From NCBI GenBank assembly GCA_903847975.1, contig CAINFC010000252.1, positions 186,001-250,000 of the forward strand: a DNA stretch of 64,000 nucleotides, read 5' to 3'. Both the position numbers and the translations under genes were made by a program. This document shows positions 18,310-26,458 of the stretch, piece after piece (position 1 is the stretch's first letter; every line of letters begins with the position of its first letter). The stretch comes from an uncultured Acidobacteriota bacterium. GTDB taxonomy: Bacteria; Acidobacteriota; UBA6911; CAINFC01. The notes beneath the pieces are model-generated. The model made no database searches and was not told where the DNA came from. It saw only the letters and a program-made list of their open reading frames with translations.

Positions 18310-19050
18310 TCAATCCGGGCGGTTCAAGGGAAACCCCGGTTCCGATGGAGAGGGCCGGGCCAGCGGCGGGATTGCCTTAGGGAAAAACCGCTTTTGAAAA
18401 AGAAACAGAAGATTACCCAATCCGTCTTTCCATGGCTCGAGTTTGCTTTCTCCCGTCCGGTTGGTGTAGTCGATAAACACCTCCTTAAAACCGATATCCT
18501 TTCGCCGAAGGGCTTCGATCTTGATCTCCTCCGAAAACGGCATGCCGTCGCTTTCCAGCCGCATGACGTCCAGGCAGCCTTTGTCGAAGACCCACATGCC
18601 CGACTGGGAGTCTGCAACCCAGCGGAAATAAAGAATAGACATCGTTATGCTGAGAATCTTGTTACCCAGACGGTGCTTGATGCTCATGGATTGCTTGGAG
18701 CGTATGGGGAAGCGGGAGGCGGATAGGAACTTGACCCCCGAGCGGAAAAAAATTTCCAGAAGGTAAGAAATGGCGTCCACCGGATAGGAGTGATCTCCGT
18801 CCAAAGTAACTACAATGTCCGCATTCACATTGGCCAGGCCCGATTTGTAGGCACGGCCGTACCCGCGCACCTTTTCGTGGATCACCCGGGCCCCCATACT
18901 CGCCGCGACATCGCCGGTACGGTCTGTCGAGTTGTTGTCCACCACCAGAACTTCATCTACAAAATCCGGGATCCGGGACAAAACCCTGGCTATGCCCTCT
19001 TCCTCGTTGAGGCACGGTATGACTACCGCGATCCGCTTATCTTTGTACAT
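18310..19050 (-). CDS. Family 2 glycosyltransferase (DPM1-like, no membrane helices)
   Basis: 246 residues: VVIPCLNEEEGI at the N-terminus, VVDNNSTDRT, and the DGDHSYP metal site. This is the soluble polyprenol-phosphate mannosyl/glucosyltransferase type. The ATG directly follows the T-run of a strong terminator (19051-19086) and has no Shine-Dalgarno sequence, so expression must come from read-through or a start inside the hairpin region. It is the first gene of the operon running down to the helicase-nuclease. Confidence 0.87.
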   Translation of the reverse strand: MYKDKRIAVVIPCLNEEEGIARVLSRIPDFVDEVLVVDNNSTDRTGDVAASMGARVIHEKVRGYGRAYKSGLANVNADIVVTLDGDHSYPVDAISYLLEIFFRSGVKFLSASRFPIRSKQSMSIKHRLGNKILSITMSILYFRWVADSQSGMWVFDKGCLDVMRLESDGMPFSEEIKIEALRRKDIGFKEVFIDYTNRTGESKLEPWKDGLGNLLFLFQKRFFPKAIPPLARPSPSEPGFPLNRPD

Positions 19051-19086
19051 AAAAAAAAATAGGGTAGCTGTTCCAGCTACCCTATT
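19051..19086 (-). terminator. Strong intrinsic terminator
   Basis: A perfect 13-bp stem (AATAGGGTAGCTG at 19058-19070 with its complement at 19074-19086, loop TTC) is followed on the minus strand by nine T (19059-19051). It ends the transcript of the small secreted protein and touches the ATG of the next gene at 19050. Confidence 0.9.
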
Positions 19087-19113
19087 CGATTTAATAGTAA
19101 GTCAGAAAAACAC

Positions 19114-19536
19114 TTAACGGGAGGTCAATTCCTGAGTCAAAATAGTATCAATCGTGGATTGGTCATTGGAATAAAGTGCCTGATAAACCTTGGCCTTCTT
19201 TGCACCAGCGCCAATAACGCTGAACTTCATCGATCCGTTAAGCCCGAAGCCGATGATCTCGGAAGCAAGCTTGGAGAACCGACCATAAGCCGGAACCGTG
19301 GTGGTTTTTCCGGTAATCGTCTTTACTTCACCGGTCGTGGAGTAGAAAACGAAGTTGGTTACTACTAGCGGTTTGTCCGTGGTATTGACAACGGTGACAC
19401 CGGTGTCCCAACCCTGAAGAGTAGCAACGATGGGAGCCAGCTGAACCGTGGAAGATTCCAGTTGGCTGGTCTGAGCGAAAGCCATCCCACCAAGAACGAC
19501 GACAGCCGCTAAAGCAATAAAGAACCTAAATTTCAT
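19114..19536 (-). CDS. Small secreted protein of unknown function
   Basis: 140 residues: a classic signal peptide (MKFRFFIALAAVVVLGGMAFAQ) and a ~118-residue beta-rich mature domain (GWDTGVTVVNTTDKPLVV, then VPAYGRFSKLASEI). I recognise no named family; the layout hints at an immunoglobulin-like or pilus-like fold, which is a guess. Signals for high expression are clear: GGAGGATTTA before the ATG, a TTGACA-18-TATTTT promoter about 210 bp upstream, and a strong terminator right behind the stop. Similar signals flank the 46024-47307 secreted protein. Confidence 0.85.
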   Translation of the reverse strand: MKFRFFIALAAVVVLGGMAFAQTSQLESSTVQLAPIVATLQGWDTGVTVVNTTDKPLVVTNFVFYSTTGEVKTITGKTTTVPAYGRFSKLASEIIGFGLNGSMKFSVIGAGAKKAKVYQALYSNDQSTIDTILTQELTSR

Positions 19537-20131
19537 TAAATCCTCCGTTGATAATAAATTAAATTTTTATTAGCCTTCTTTTCAAGTATTAAGGGAAACT
19601 TTCCAAAGGAATTCCCTCATGCCCTCCGAGGCTGAAAAGAGAGCCTTGTAGATCTCGAACCCGAAAACCCTAGAAACTGCTTCAACAAATTACCCTTAAT
19701 TACTCTTAAGAAAAGGATAATAAAAAACTCATTCCTTAACCGACGTTTACAAAATACCACCTAAATCCAACAGCTGTCAAGAAAAATAAGTAAAAAATGT
19801 TTGTTACCCTGTCATGGGTATCTATTTACCCTTTTCCTCCAAAGGTTGATGCGCAAGTTGCGGGAAAGTTGCAGAATTTTCAGGGATTCCTCTGGATGAT
19901 TTTCTTGAAGCATCTGCAGAAAAAATGCAACTTTTTGATTCGACTTTCATCTTTAAGTTGTGGCGATTGCAGGTCTTGTTTCCGTTTCATGTGCCCGAAC
20001 GAACAATTCTTCCACAATCGACATGGAGTCCGGGGTTTTCTTGGAAGTACGGTATACAGAAAAACAGAGAGGATGGGCAGCGTAACTCCATAGGCTGCTC
20101 CGAGCATGGTGGCAAAAGAAAGTAGCGATTT
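19537..20131. other. 595-bp intergenic region between divergent genes
   Basis: It holds the promoter and a roughly 205-nt untranslated leader for the minus-strand secreted protein. The part facing the sigma factor gene has a 9-bp inverted repeat (AAAGTTGCA at 19865-19873 and TGCAACTTT at 19926-19934). No convincing gene is present; a 98-codon plus-strand frame from 19797 has no ribosome site and atypical composition. I could not identify the sigma factor promoter. Confidence 0.6.
19751..19780 (-). promoter_or_regulatory. Predicted sigma-70 promoter for the small secreted protein
   Basis: On the minus strand: TTGACA (19780-19775), 18-bp spacer, TATTTT (19756-19751). The gene starts at 19536, leaving a leader of about 205 nt. 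The same -35/18/-10 form occurs before the modular protein at 50339-52591. Confidence 0.65.
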
Positions 20132-20704
20132 TTGGAAGAGATTAAAGAGCTTGTCCACCGGATTCAAAACGGAGATCTGGACGGTTTTAAGACCCTCTAT
20201 TCTCTGTATGTCAAAAGGATTTTCAATTTCGTATACCGTCTTACCGGAAAACGCGAAGATGCAGAGGATGTGACGCAGGATGTTTTCCTGATCGTCTACA
20301 ACCGTATTCAGGAACTGAAAGAAGCAGACCGTTTCGAATCCTGGATTTATCGGATTGCACGAAACGAAGTTTACCAAAGGTTAAGGAAGAGAAGGGGAAG
20401 CGAGCTCAGTATCAACGATGACGAAACGGGGATGGAAAACCAGCTGATCTCCGAAAACCTGGAAAGCGATCCGCTGGAATCCGTTCTTCAATCGGAATTA
20501 GGCAGCGAAATTCAGAAAGTTCTGACCTCCCTTCCATTTAAGATAAAAGAGGTTTTCATCCTGGCCGTAATCGAACAAAAAAGCTATGAGGAAATCACCC
20601 GGATCGTCGGCCGATCCCTCCTCTCAGTTAAAACGGATATTCACAGAGCCAGAGTGATTGCCAGAGACAAATTAAAGAAATACCTCGGTAAGGGAAAGCA
20701 ATAA
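20132..20704 (+). CDS. ECF RNA polymerase sigma factor (RpoE-like)
   Basis: 190 residues with sigma region 2 (EDAEDVTQDVFLIVYNRI, RFESWIYRIARNE) and region 4 (SYEEITRIVGRSLLSVKTDIHRAR), joined by an acidic linker. It would direct transcription of a stress or envelope regulon. The only possible start is TTG at 20132, as an in-frame TAG lies at 20123-20125; there is no clear ribosome site. It is followed after 26 bp by a one-helix membrane protein that is a likely anti-sigma factor. Confidence 0.9.
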   Translation: MEEIKELVHRIQNGDLDGFKTLYSLYVKRIFNFVYRLTGKREDAEDVTQDVFLIVYNRIQELKEADRFESWIYRIARNEVYQRLRKRRGSELSINDDETGMENQLISENLESDPLESVLQSELGSEIQKVLTSLPFKIKEVFILAVIEQKSYEEITRIVGRSLLSVKTDIHRARVIARDKLKKYLGKGKQ

Positions 20705-20730
20705 ACCCGTTTTCAATTTTTTCATTATTT

Positions 20731-21174
20731 ATGGATCCGATAAAAGACCAAGCCTTTTCCGATTCCGATGAAACGCGCCAACTGGATGCGCTTTTCTTCG
20801 AGAACCTCCCGGAAATTGAAATCGACACCCAGCGGATGTGGTGGGAAATGCGCAAAAGGCTGGATGCGCAGCATGCACCTGTCGGATGGAAGCAGCAGGT
20901 TGCTCTATGGATAGAGCAGCTTGTGTCCGGGTCCGGAAATTTCGTCTACCGCCTGAAACCGGCGGTTCTGGCAGCCGGCCTGGCTCTTCTGGCATTCTCC
21001 ACCTGGGTAGTCCGGGACCAGACCGCTCACATCGAACAGTGGCAGCTGCTGATTCAGATCGATAAAGAGTGGTCCGGAAACACCGACATTCATCCGGCAG
21101 CGGACGAGAATCCTTTCGTCCTTTCCGAAGAAAATAATTCGGGGGCTAACCCTTTTGACAATTTAACTTCTTGA
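20731..21174 (+). CDS. Single-pass membrane protein, probable anti-sigma factor
   Basis: 147 residues: a cytoplasmic-looking acidic N-terminus (~1-70) with DALFFENLPEIEIDT and MWWEMRKRL, one membrane helix (PAVLAAGLALLAFSTWVV) near residues 78-95, and an acidic outside tail. No zinc-binding HxxxCxxC motif is visible. The role as anti-sigma factor is inferred only from position directly behind the ECF sigma gene and from topology. The start has no Shine-Dalgarno sequence. Confidence 0.7.
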   Translation: MDPIKDQAFSDSDETRQLDALFFENLPEIEIDTQRMWWEMRKRLDAQHAPVGWKQQVALWIEQLVSGSGNFVYRLKPAVLAAGLALLAFSTWVVRDQTAHIEQWQLLIQIDKEWSGNTDIHPAADENPFVLSEENNSGANPFDNLTS

Positions 21175-21211
21175 ATTATAATCTGTTCTTGTCGTTACAA
21201 GGTCGTCGCTT

Positions 21212-21679
21212 ATGAGCAAGAAAAGAATTCATCCGAGCATCTGGTTGATCCTCCTGGTGCTACTGACATTTCCGATGTCAGCCCAGCAAGGTACCCTCAG
21301 GGAAGAAGGGAGATCCGTCGGCAAAGTCCTGGAGCTGGCGCACGCACAGCATGAGATAGTCATGCTTTTTATCAAAGACGGGCAGTTCAACAAAGCACTG
21401 GAAGCCACAGAAGAGCTTTTGAGCCTGCCGTTTCCTCCCGAACAGGAACAGAATCTGATCAAATCCATTACCCTAATTACCGAACAGCTCTTTGTGAAAG
21501 GTCGCGTAGACCTGTCTCACCAGATCCTGGAAAAAGCCTGCAGAGTGATCCATAGCCCCGCAAACCAGGGCGACCTGTACCTGATTCAAGCCAGACTGTA
21601 TAAGAAGCAGGGGTTGAACTACAAGGCAATCGAGGCTTACCGCAAATATCAAGCCATGGTCGGGCAACAAGCCAAATAG
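21212..21679 (+). CDS. Small secreted helical (TPR-like) protein
   Basis: 155 residues with a signal peptide (IWLILLVLLTFPMSAQ) and an all-helical mature part in which two TPR-like units can be seen (DGQFNKALEATEELLSL and LYKKQGLNYKAIEAYRKY). It is third in the sigma/anti-sigma operon, 37 bp after the anti-sigma candidate, so it may belong to the same envelope-sensing unit; this is inference. A strong terminator follows. Confidence 0.7.
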   Translation: MSKKRIHPSIWLILLVLLTFPMSAQQGTLREEGRSVGKVLELAHAQHEIVMLFIKDGQFNKALEATEELLSLPFPPEQEQNLIKSITLITEQLFVKGRVDLSHQILEKACRVIHSPANQGDLYLIQARLYKKQGLNYKAIEAYRKYQAMVGQQAK

Positions 21680-21709
21680 GTTTCAGAAAAAAAGCAGGCT
21701 TTGAGCCAG

Positions 21710-21745
21710 CCTCATTCCGGGAAAAGCCGGGATGGGGCTTTTTTT
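21710..21745 (+). terminator. Intrinsic terminator of the sigma-factor operon
   Basis: An 11-bp stem with two G-U pairs (CCTCATTCCGG at 21710-21720, CCGGGATGGGG at 21727-21737, loop GAAAAG) is followed by C and seven T at 21739-21745. Confidence 0.85.
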
Positions 21746-21793
21746 GTGTCTGCCGGTTCGGGAAAAAGTCCTCCTCCACACCCGAGATACCCT

Positions 21794-21889
21794 GGCTGCT
21801 GTTTTCCTTCTTCCCGGTCTTTCCGTCTTCCTGTGCAATGATCGGGATCACAGGAAGACGGGAAGACCGGGAAGAAAAACGAAAGAGCC
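21794..21889. repeat. Dispersed palindromic element, copy A
   Basis: The core is a 28-bp inverted repeat (21808-21835 with 21849-21876) with a single G-T pair and a 13-nt loop. The flank (CGAAAGAGCC) and core (CGTCTTCCTGT, AAGACCGGGAA) recur in a degenerate copy at 29140-29224. It lies between a terminator and the 3' end of the next minus-strand gene. It could serve as a terminator/mRNA-stabilising hairpin or be a REP/MITE-type element. Confidence 0.75.
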
Positions 21890-21916
21890 TTTCGCCAGGA
21901 GATGTCGATTTTCACC

Positions 21917-22831
21917 TTATTTTTCTTCCAAAAGGCGCCCCTGCCAGGTGTCCTGGTTTTCCAGCTCCCTTCGAATGTCCTCCAGCAATCGGCCTGGGTT
22001 TACCGCCCAATCGGGAGCCAGCAAATGGCTGGAGGGAGTGGAAGAAAAAAGTCTTTCGATTGCGATCCGTGAAGGGAGCCTTTCCAGGAAACGGCAAAGA
22101 AGGTGAATATATTCCTGCCGGCTCAGAAGAGGGAAAGGATCCCGAAGGTAGCTTCTTGCCAGCGCTGTCTCTTTCACAATATGCAGATCGTGAATTTTAA
22201 GGCAGTCCAAAGGCAGAGCGGCAAGTCGATCTGCCGTTGTCAGCATCATTTCCTCCGTTTCCCCGGGCAGCCCGAGGATAATGTGAGCGCTGACGGCAAG
22301 TTGCCTTTCCTGGCACTTTCGGACCGCCTGTTCAAAGCAACCGTAGTCATGGCCCCGGTGAATCGCTCTCAGCGTCCGGTCATGACTGGATTGCAGGCCC
22401 AGCTCCAAAAGAATGAAGTGTCTTTCCGCCAAAGCCTGCAGGCACTCCAGGACTTCGTCCTCCAGGCAGTCGGGCCTCGTGGCTATGCATAATCCAATAA
22501 CTCCCTCGCAGCCCAAGGCACGGCTGTACAACTCCTTCAGCCGGTCGGCAGGAGCATAGGTATTTGTAAAACTTTGAAAATAGACAAGGTAGGAATCCAC
22601 TCGGGTTCTGGCCCTCTGCTTCTGAATTCCCGCCTCGATCTGTTTTTCCAGGGATTGGCCCGCCAGACGCCTTCCCGGCCCAAAGCTGTCATTGTTGCAG
22701 AACGAACAGCCGGAAAGGGATAGGGTGCCATCCCGGTTTGGGCAGTTGAAGCCGGCATCCACGCATACCTTATAGACCCGGCAGCCTAGCCTTTCCATCA
22801 GAAAGCGGTTAAACGAATAGTACCTTTCCAT
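21917..22831 (-). CDS. TIGR01212-family (YhcC-like) radical SAM protein
   Basis: 304 residues. The cysteine pattern CVDAGFNCPNRDG then GCSFCNN binds the 4Fe-4S cluster in this family, whose motif has longer spacing than the usual CxxxCxxC. Other family landmarks are YFQSFTNTYAP and LELGLQSSHDRTL. The E. coli relative YhcC has no firmly known reaction. It is divergent from the glycerate kinase gene; the hairpin repeat lies at its 3' end. Confidence 0.9.
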   Translation of the reverse strand: MERYYSFNRFLMERLGCRVYKVCVDAGFNCPNRDGTLSLSGCSFCNNDSFGPGRRLAGQSLEKQIEAGIQKQRARTRVDSYLVYFQSFTNTYAPADRLKELYSRALGCEGVIGLCIATRPDCLEDEVLECLQALAERHFILLELGLQSSHDRTLRAIHRGHDYGCFEQAVRKCQERQLAVSAHIILGLPGETEEMMLTTADRLAALPLDCLKIHDLHIVKETALARSYLRDPFPLLSRQEYIHLLCRFLERLPSRIAIERLFSSTPSSHLLAPDWAVNPGRLLEDIRRELENQDTWQGRLLEEK

Positions 22832-22923
22832 GACTACGCGGAAGTCTCCGTAATTGTATCCCTTAAAATGTCTTCAGGTAGGATAGAATAGCTTGTCTTG
22901 AAATTTCCCTAGGAAAGGCCGCC

Positions 22924-24276
22924 ATGAGAACCGTTATTGACAAGATGCGAAAAGACGCCTGGGAGGTTTGCCAGGCGGCCCTTTGGGCAGCGGACGCCGG
23001 AAACGCCATTCGTCGCCACCTGCAGTGGGTCGGCGCGGATCTTCACATCGCAGGGAAAGCCACCCGGATCCATGGGGAGAGGCGAGTCTGGCTCCTGGGC
23101 GCAGGAAAGGCTTCGGCCCTCATGGCGCAGGCCGCCAGGGAAATCCTCGGAAATCGGGTGGCCGGCGGTCTTGTCGCCGTCAAGTACGGGCATTCTGTGG
23201 AGGTACAGGGCGTTCCCGTTCTTGAGTCGGGCCATCCGCTTTCGGACGCCGGCAGCGTCCGGGCAGCCGAACAGATGGTTCGCCTGCTGAAAGAGGAAAC
23301 AGGAAGCGACGATCTGGTCATTTTCCTGCTCAGCGGAGGCGCTTCCGCGCTCCTGGAGCTGCCTGCCGTCGGCTTGACCCTGGAAGACATCATCGCCACC
23401 AGCCGGCTCCTGCTTTCCTGCGGCGCCAACATCCATGAGATGAACTGTATCCGAAAGCATCTTTCGGCCATCAAAGGCGGTCAGCTGGCCCGGCACGCAT
23501 CCGGGATCGAAATGCACACTCTGGTACTCTCGGATGTACCCGGCGACAACCTGGATGTGATCGGCTCGGGACCCACTGTTGCCGATTCGAGCACCTTTTC
23601 GCAAGCCATGGCAATCGTCCGGGGATACGGCCTGGAGGACAGAATTCCCGAGCGGGTTCACCATTACCTTGCGCAAGGGTGTCTGGGTTCCAGGCAGGAA
23701 ACCGTAAAGCAGGGAGATCCATGTCTTCGCTTGCAGTCGGCGGCCATCGTAGGGAGCAACCTGCTCTCCTGCGAAGCCGCCCGGGAAAAAGCCGTTCGGC
23801 TCGGCTACCAGGTGGAAATCCTCTCCACCCGGGTATCGCAGGACAACCGTGTCTATGCCCGGTTCCTGATGGATAAGATACGGAAACTGGCATCGCGGCC
23901 GGAAACCCTGCCCGCCCCCCTTATGCTTATTTCCGGAGGCGAGACCACGGTGCAGCTGACCGGAAACGGGAAGGGTGGCCGAAACCAGGATCTGGTACTG
24001 AACTGCCTGGAGGATCTCTCCCATACGGCTCAACCGGCAGTGCTGGTGAGTCTGGGTACGGATGGGACAGACGGGCCGACCGATGCCGCCGGAGCTATGG
24101 CCGACAATTTCACGCTCGAGCGCCACCGGGGCATTTCCGCGCGTCCGCTGGAATCCTTCCGCGAAGAGAACGATTCCTATCACTTCTTCCAGCCTCTGGG
24201 TGACCTTATTATCACCGGACCGACGGGAACCAACGTGATGGATCTGCACCTCTTGCTGATCCACCCGCCGGCCTGA
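22924..24276 (+). CDS. Glycerate 2-kinase, MOFRL family
   Basis: 450 residues, typical for class II glycerate kinases that phosphorylate D-glycerate to 2-phosphoglycerate. The N-terminal DUF4147 domain shows LLGAGKASALMA, ESGHPLSDAGS, FLLSGGASALLE, MNCIRKHLSAIKGG and SDVPGDNLDVIGSGPT. The C-terminal MOFRL domain shows ISGGETTVQLTGNGKGGRNQ and GTDGTDGPTDAAGA. GGAAAGG lies just before the ATG. It is convergent with the MEMO-like gene and appears to be a single-gene unit. Confidence 0.94.
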   Translation: MRTVIDKMRKDAWEVCQAALWAADAGNAIRRHLQWVGADLHIAGKATRIHGERRVWLLGAGKASALMAQAAREILGNRVAGGLVAVKYGHSVEVQGVPVLESGHPLSDAGSVRAAEQMVRLLKEETGSDDLVIFLLSGGASALLELPAVGLTLEDIIATSRLLLSCGANIHEMNCIRKHLSAIKGGQLARHASGIEMHTLVLSDVPGDNLDVIGSGPTVADSSTFSQAMAIVRGYGLEDRIPERVHHYLAQGCLGSRQETVKQGDPCLRLQSAAIVGSNLLSCEAAREKAVRLGYQVEILSTRVSQDNRVYARFLMDKIRKLASRPETLPAPLMLISGGETTVQLTGNGKGGRNQDLVLNCLEDLSHTAQPAVLVSLGTDGTDGPTDAAGAMADNFTLERHRGISARPLESFREENDSYHFFQPLGDLIITGPTGTNVMDLHLLLIHPPA

Positions 24277-24296
24277 CCCGATTGGCCCCAGGTCTC

Positions 24297-25100
24297 TTAA
24301 ACCAGAATCATGCCGGCATATCCGACCACCTGGCGGGTATCTCCGCTGGTGTCTCCGCTGGTTGCGTAGCGGATTAAAATGCCCTTCCGGGCCCCCAGGT
24401 TCCTGGCTGCCTGGATGGCGGAAACGGCAGGTCCCACCCCGCACATGGAAATGGATTGCGCCGCCACGGTCTGCAGAAGACCCAGGGCGTCCAGGCATTG
24501 TATCCGTTCGATCGCCTGGCGATCTTTGGCGCGGGTCGCGGCGTCCGTTTCATAGTGGTTCATGTCGGAACTGGCAATTAGGAGCGCCTGGCAGCCCGAA
24601 TCGCGAACCGCTTCCGCCAGTGCGTCGCCCAGCTCGAGCAGCCGTCCGGGATTCAGATCCCGAATACAAATTGGAACGAGGGTGAAACCGGAGCGCAAAA
24701 CCTGCAGAAAAGGAAGCTGAACCTCCAGGGAATGTTCGAACTCGTGCGCCGGCCGGCTTTCTTCCAGGAAGGGGCAACGGGCGCGAATCTGAGCGGCCAG
24801 ATCCGCATCGACCGGGACCGCTCCCAAGGGAGTTTTCCATTGCCCTTCCGGCCAGACGGCAAAATCAGCGCCGCGGCCGGTATGATTGGGACAGAGAATA
24901 ATGACACGATCCGGAATCGACATGCTGGAATAGACACACCCGGCAACCCCGCCGCTGTAAATATAACCGGCATGGGGAATGATGGCGGCAAAAGCCCTTT
25001 GACAGGGTCCGGTACCCAGGTACCCCTGGATTTCCTGGCGCAGCACTTCCGGATGATCCGGATAAAACCTTCCGGCAACCACAGGATTCCTGATCCCCAT
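24297..25100 (-). CDS. amrB: AmmeMemoRadiSam system protein B (MEMO1 family)
   Basis: 267 residues covering the whole MEMO family fold: VVAGRFYPDHPEVL at the start, IIPHAGYIYSGG, LCPNHTG, EFEHSLEVQLPFLQ and SSDMNHYE. The family resembles class III extradiol dioxygenases and usually accompanies an AMMECR1 protein and a radical SAM protein; neither partner is adjacent here, although a different radical SAM gene lies at 21917-22831. It begins 2 bp after grpE ends, so both are probably on one transcript. Confidence 0.88.
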   Translation of the reverse strand: MGIRNPVVAGRFYPDHPEVLRQEIQGYLGTGPCQRAFAAIIPHAGYIYSGGVAGCVYSSMSIPDRVIILCPNHTGRGADFAVWPEGQWKTPLGAVPVDADLAAQIRARCPFLEESRPAHEFEHSLEVQLPFLQVLRSGFTLVPICIRDLNPGRLLELGDALAEAVRDSGCQALLIASSDMNHYETDAATRAKDRQAIERIQCLDALGLLQTVAAQSISMCGVGPAVSAIQAARNLGARKGILIRYATSGDTSGDTRQVVGYAGMILV

Positions 25101-25102
25101 AC

Positions 25103-25717
25103 TTACCTCCCGGAAAAACGCCCGACAATAACCTTGGCGGGTCTCAGCAATTTCTCCCCGATTCGATACCCGCTTTGAACCACCTGTACGACCTGTTCAT
25201 CCTCTTCCGGGCGGGAAACCTCCACTACGGTCAGGGCTTCGCACAGGTTGGGATCGAACGGCTTCCCGATCAGATCCAACGGCTGAATTCCGAGCGATTG
25301 CAGCTTGGCATGAAAACTGTTCCGGATCAGCAACACGCCATCCAGTAAGGCAGCCGGATTGCAGGCGTTGCCTTCCATGGATCCGAGGGCCAACTCAAAA
25401 TGATCGGCAACCTCCAGAAAAAGGGCGGCAAGGGACTGCTTCTCGTTTTCCAGCTTTTTTTCCTGGTCCCGGAGGATTCTCTCCCGCGTACTGGAAATCT
25501 CCTGTTCCATCCATTGTATCTTTTCCTGCAGGCGCTTTTCAGCCGTCTCGCATCTCGCTTTCAGCTCCTCCACAAAAGTAGGGAATTGATTACCGGCCTG
25601 CAGGGAAACAAGCTCTTCCAGAAAGGCATCCGGATTCTCCTGCAGGAGGGTCGATATTCGACGGTCCTCTACACGAAAGGCGGAGCCGGTCGCTTTTACT
25701 TTGGATTCATCACTCAT
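25103..25717 (-). CDS. grpE: Nucleotide exchange factor GrpE
   Basis: About 204 residues from the ATG at 25717, which has GGA 7 nt upstream; another ATG lies at 25729, and the frame is open to 25927. A long coiled-coil region (ARCETAEKRLQEKIQWMEQEISSTRERI) leads into the four-helix bundle and the beta domain (FDPNLCEALTVVEV, GYRIGEKLLRPAKVIVG). GrpE releases ADP from DnaK. No dnaK, dnaJ or CIRCE element is near, unlike groESL in this window; it is instead coupled to a MEMO gene. Confidence 0.9.
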   Translation of the reverse strand: MSDESKVKATGSAFRVEDRRISTLLQENPDAFLEELVSLQAGNQFPTFVEELKARCETAEKRLQEKIQWMEQEISSTRERILRDQEKKLENEKQSLAALFLEVADHFELALGSMEGNACNPAALLDGVLLIRNSFHAKLQSLGIQPLDLIGKPFDPNLCEALTVVEVSRPEEDEQVVQVVQSGYRIGEKLLRPAKVIVGRFSGR

Positions 25718-25786
25718 GGTGTATTCCATTTTAACCCAAGCGCCACGGTTTTTCCCTGGCACCTGTCGATGCCGTCGATAACCGGT

Positions 25787-25815
25787 TTGATTGCCCGCTC
25801 GTCTGCGGGTATAAT
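25787..25815 (+). promoter_or_regulatory. Predicted sigma-70 promoter for lspA-lolA-suhB-aroF
   Basis: TTGATT (25787-25792), 17-bp spacer, TATAAT (25810-25815). It gives a leader of about 90 nt before the TTG start of lspA. Confidence 0.75.
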
Positions 25816-25912
25816 AGCAGCGGTCAATGGAGCTTGAGACACTTCTCTTTACCCTGCCGGTATGCGCGCATTCATTTCCTGAACGGGGGCTCCGTATTGC
25901 AAGGCGGTTCGT

Positions 25913-26410
25913 TTGAAAAAGGTTCAAATACTATGGGCATGTGTGCTTGCCCTGCTGGACTGGGCAAGCAAATGGTGGGTCCTGCAATTCCTGCGCCCCA
26001 CCGATGAATGGGTCATCATTCCCGGATTTTTCCAGATAATTCTGGCTAAAAACCCGGGGATAGCCTTCGGCTTTTTTCAGGAAGGAGAGTCGCTGCTAAA
26101 AGTCGCGGTCTTTTCGTGCATCTCCCTAGCGGGTATCCTGTTTCTGGTTCTTTGGGGAGATCAGATCGCTTCCGAGAGCGTTTTCAGCAAAACCAGCCTG
26201 GCTTTGATTCTCGGCGGCATTATCGGCAACCTGGGAGATCGTCTCTATCACGGTTATGTTGTGGATTTCCTGGATGTTTCCTGGCGCCAGTACCACTGGC
26301 CGACCTTCAACCTGGCGGACAGCTGCATCACCGTCGGCGTTCTCATGCTGGCCTGCGTGGAATTGATAAGCCCCCGACCATCCACGCCAAAGCCGATAAA
26401 CACCGAATAG
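25913..26410 (+). CDS. lspA: Lipoprotein signal peptidase (signal peptidase II)
   Basis: 165 residues with four membrane helices. The catalytic aspartates are in IGNLGDRLYHGYVVDFLDV and FNLADSCI; NPGIAFGF is the other conserved motif. It cleaves prolipoproteins before the lipid-modified cysteine. The start is TTG with AAGG upstream. It is first in an operon with lolA, consistent with lipoprotein maturation and transport; BNR and other lipoproteins in this window would be substrates. Confidence 0.94.
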   Translation: MKKVQILWACVLALLDWASKWWVLQFLRPTDEWVIIPGFFQIILAKNPGIAFGFFQEGESLLKVAVFSCISLAGILFLVLWGDQIASESVFSKTSLALILGGIIGNLGDRLYHGYVVDFLDVSWRQYHWPTFNLADSCITVGVLMLACVELISPRPSTPKPINTE

Positions 26411-26458
26411 TACGTCTTTACACTTACAAATGGGCACTTACAAATGGGACATCCCAGG

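Noticed and set aside
19797-20093. 98-codon plus-strand open frame before the sigma factor gene
   Set aside because: No ribosome site, odd composition and no recognisable motif; probably untranslated leader DNA.
25803-25835. Minus-strand promoter for grpE overlapping the lspA -10 box
   Set aside because: The TATTAT on the minus strand is just the complement of the lspA TATAAT, and the nearby TTGACC is only 5 nt away; no proper -35 spacing.
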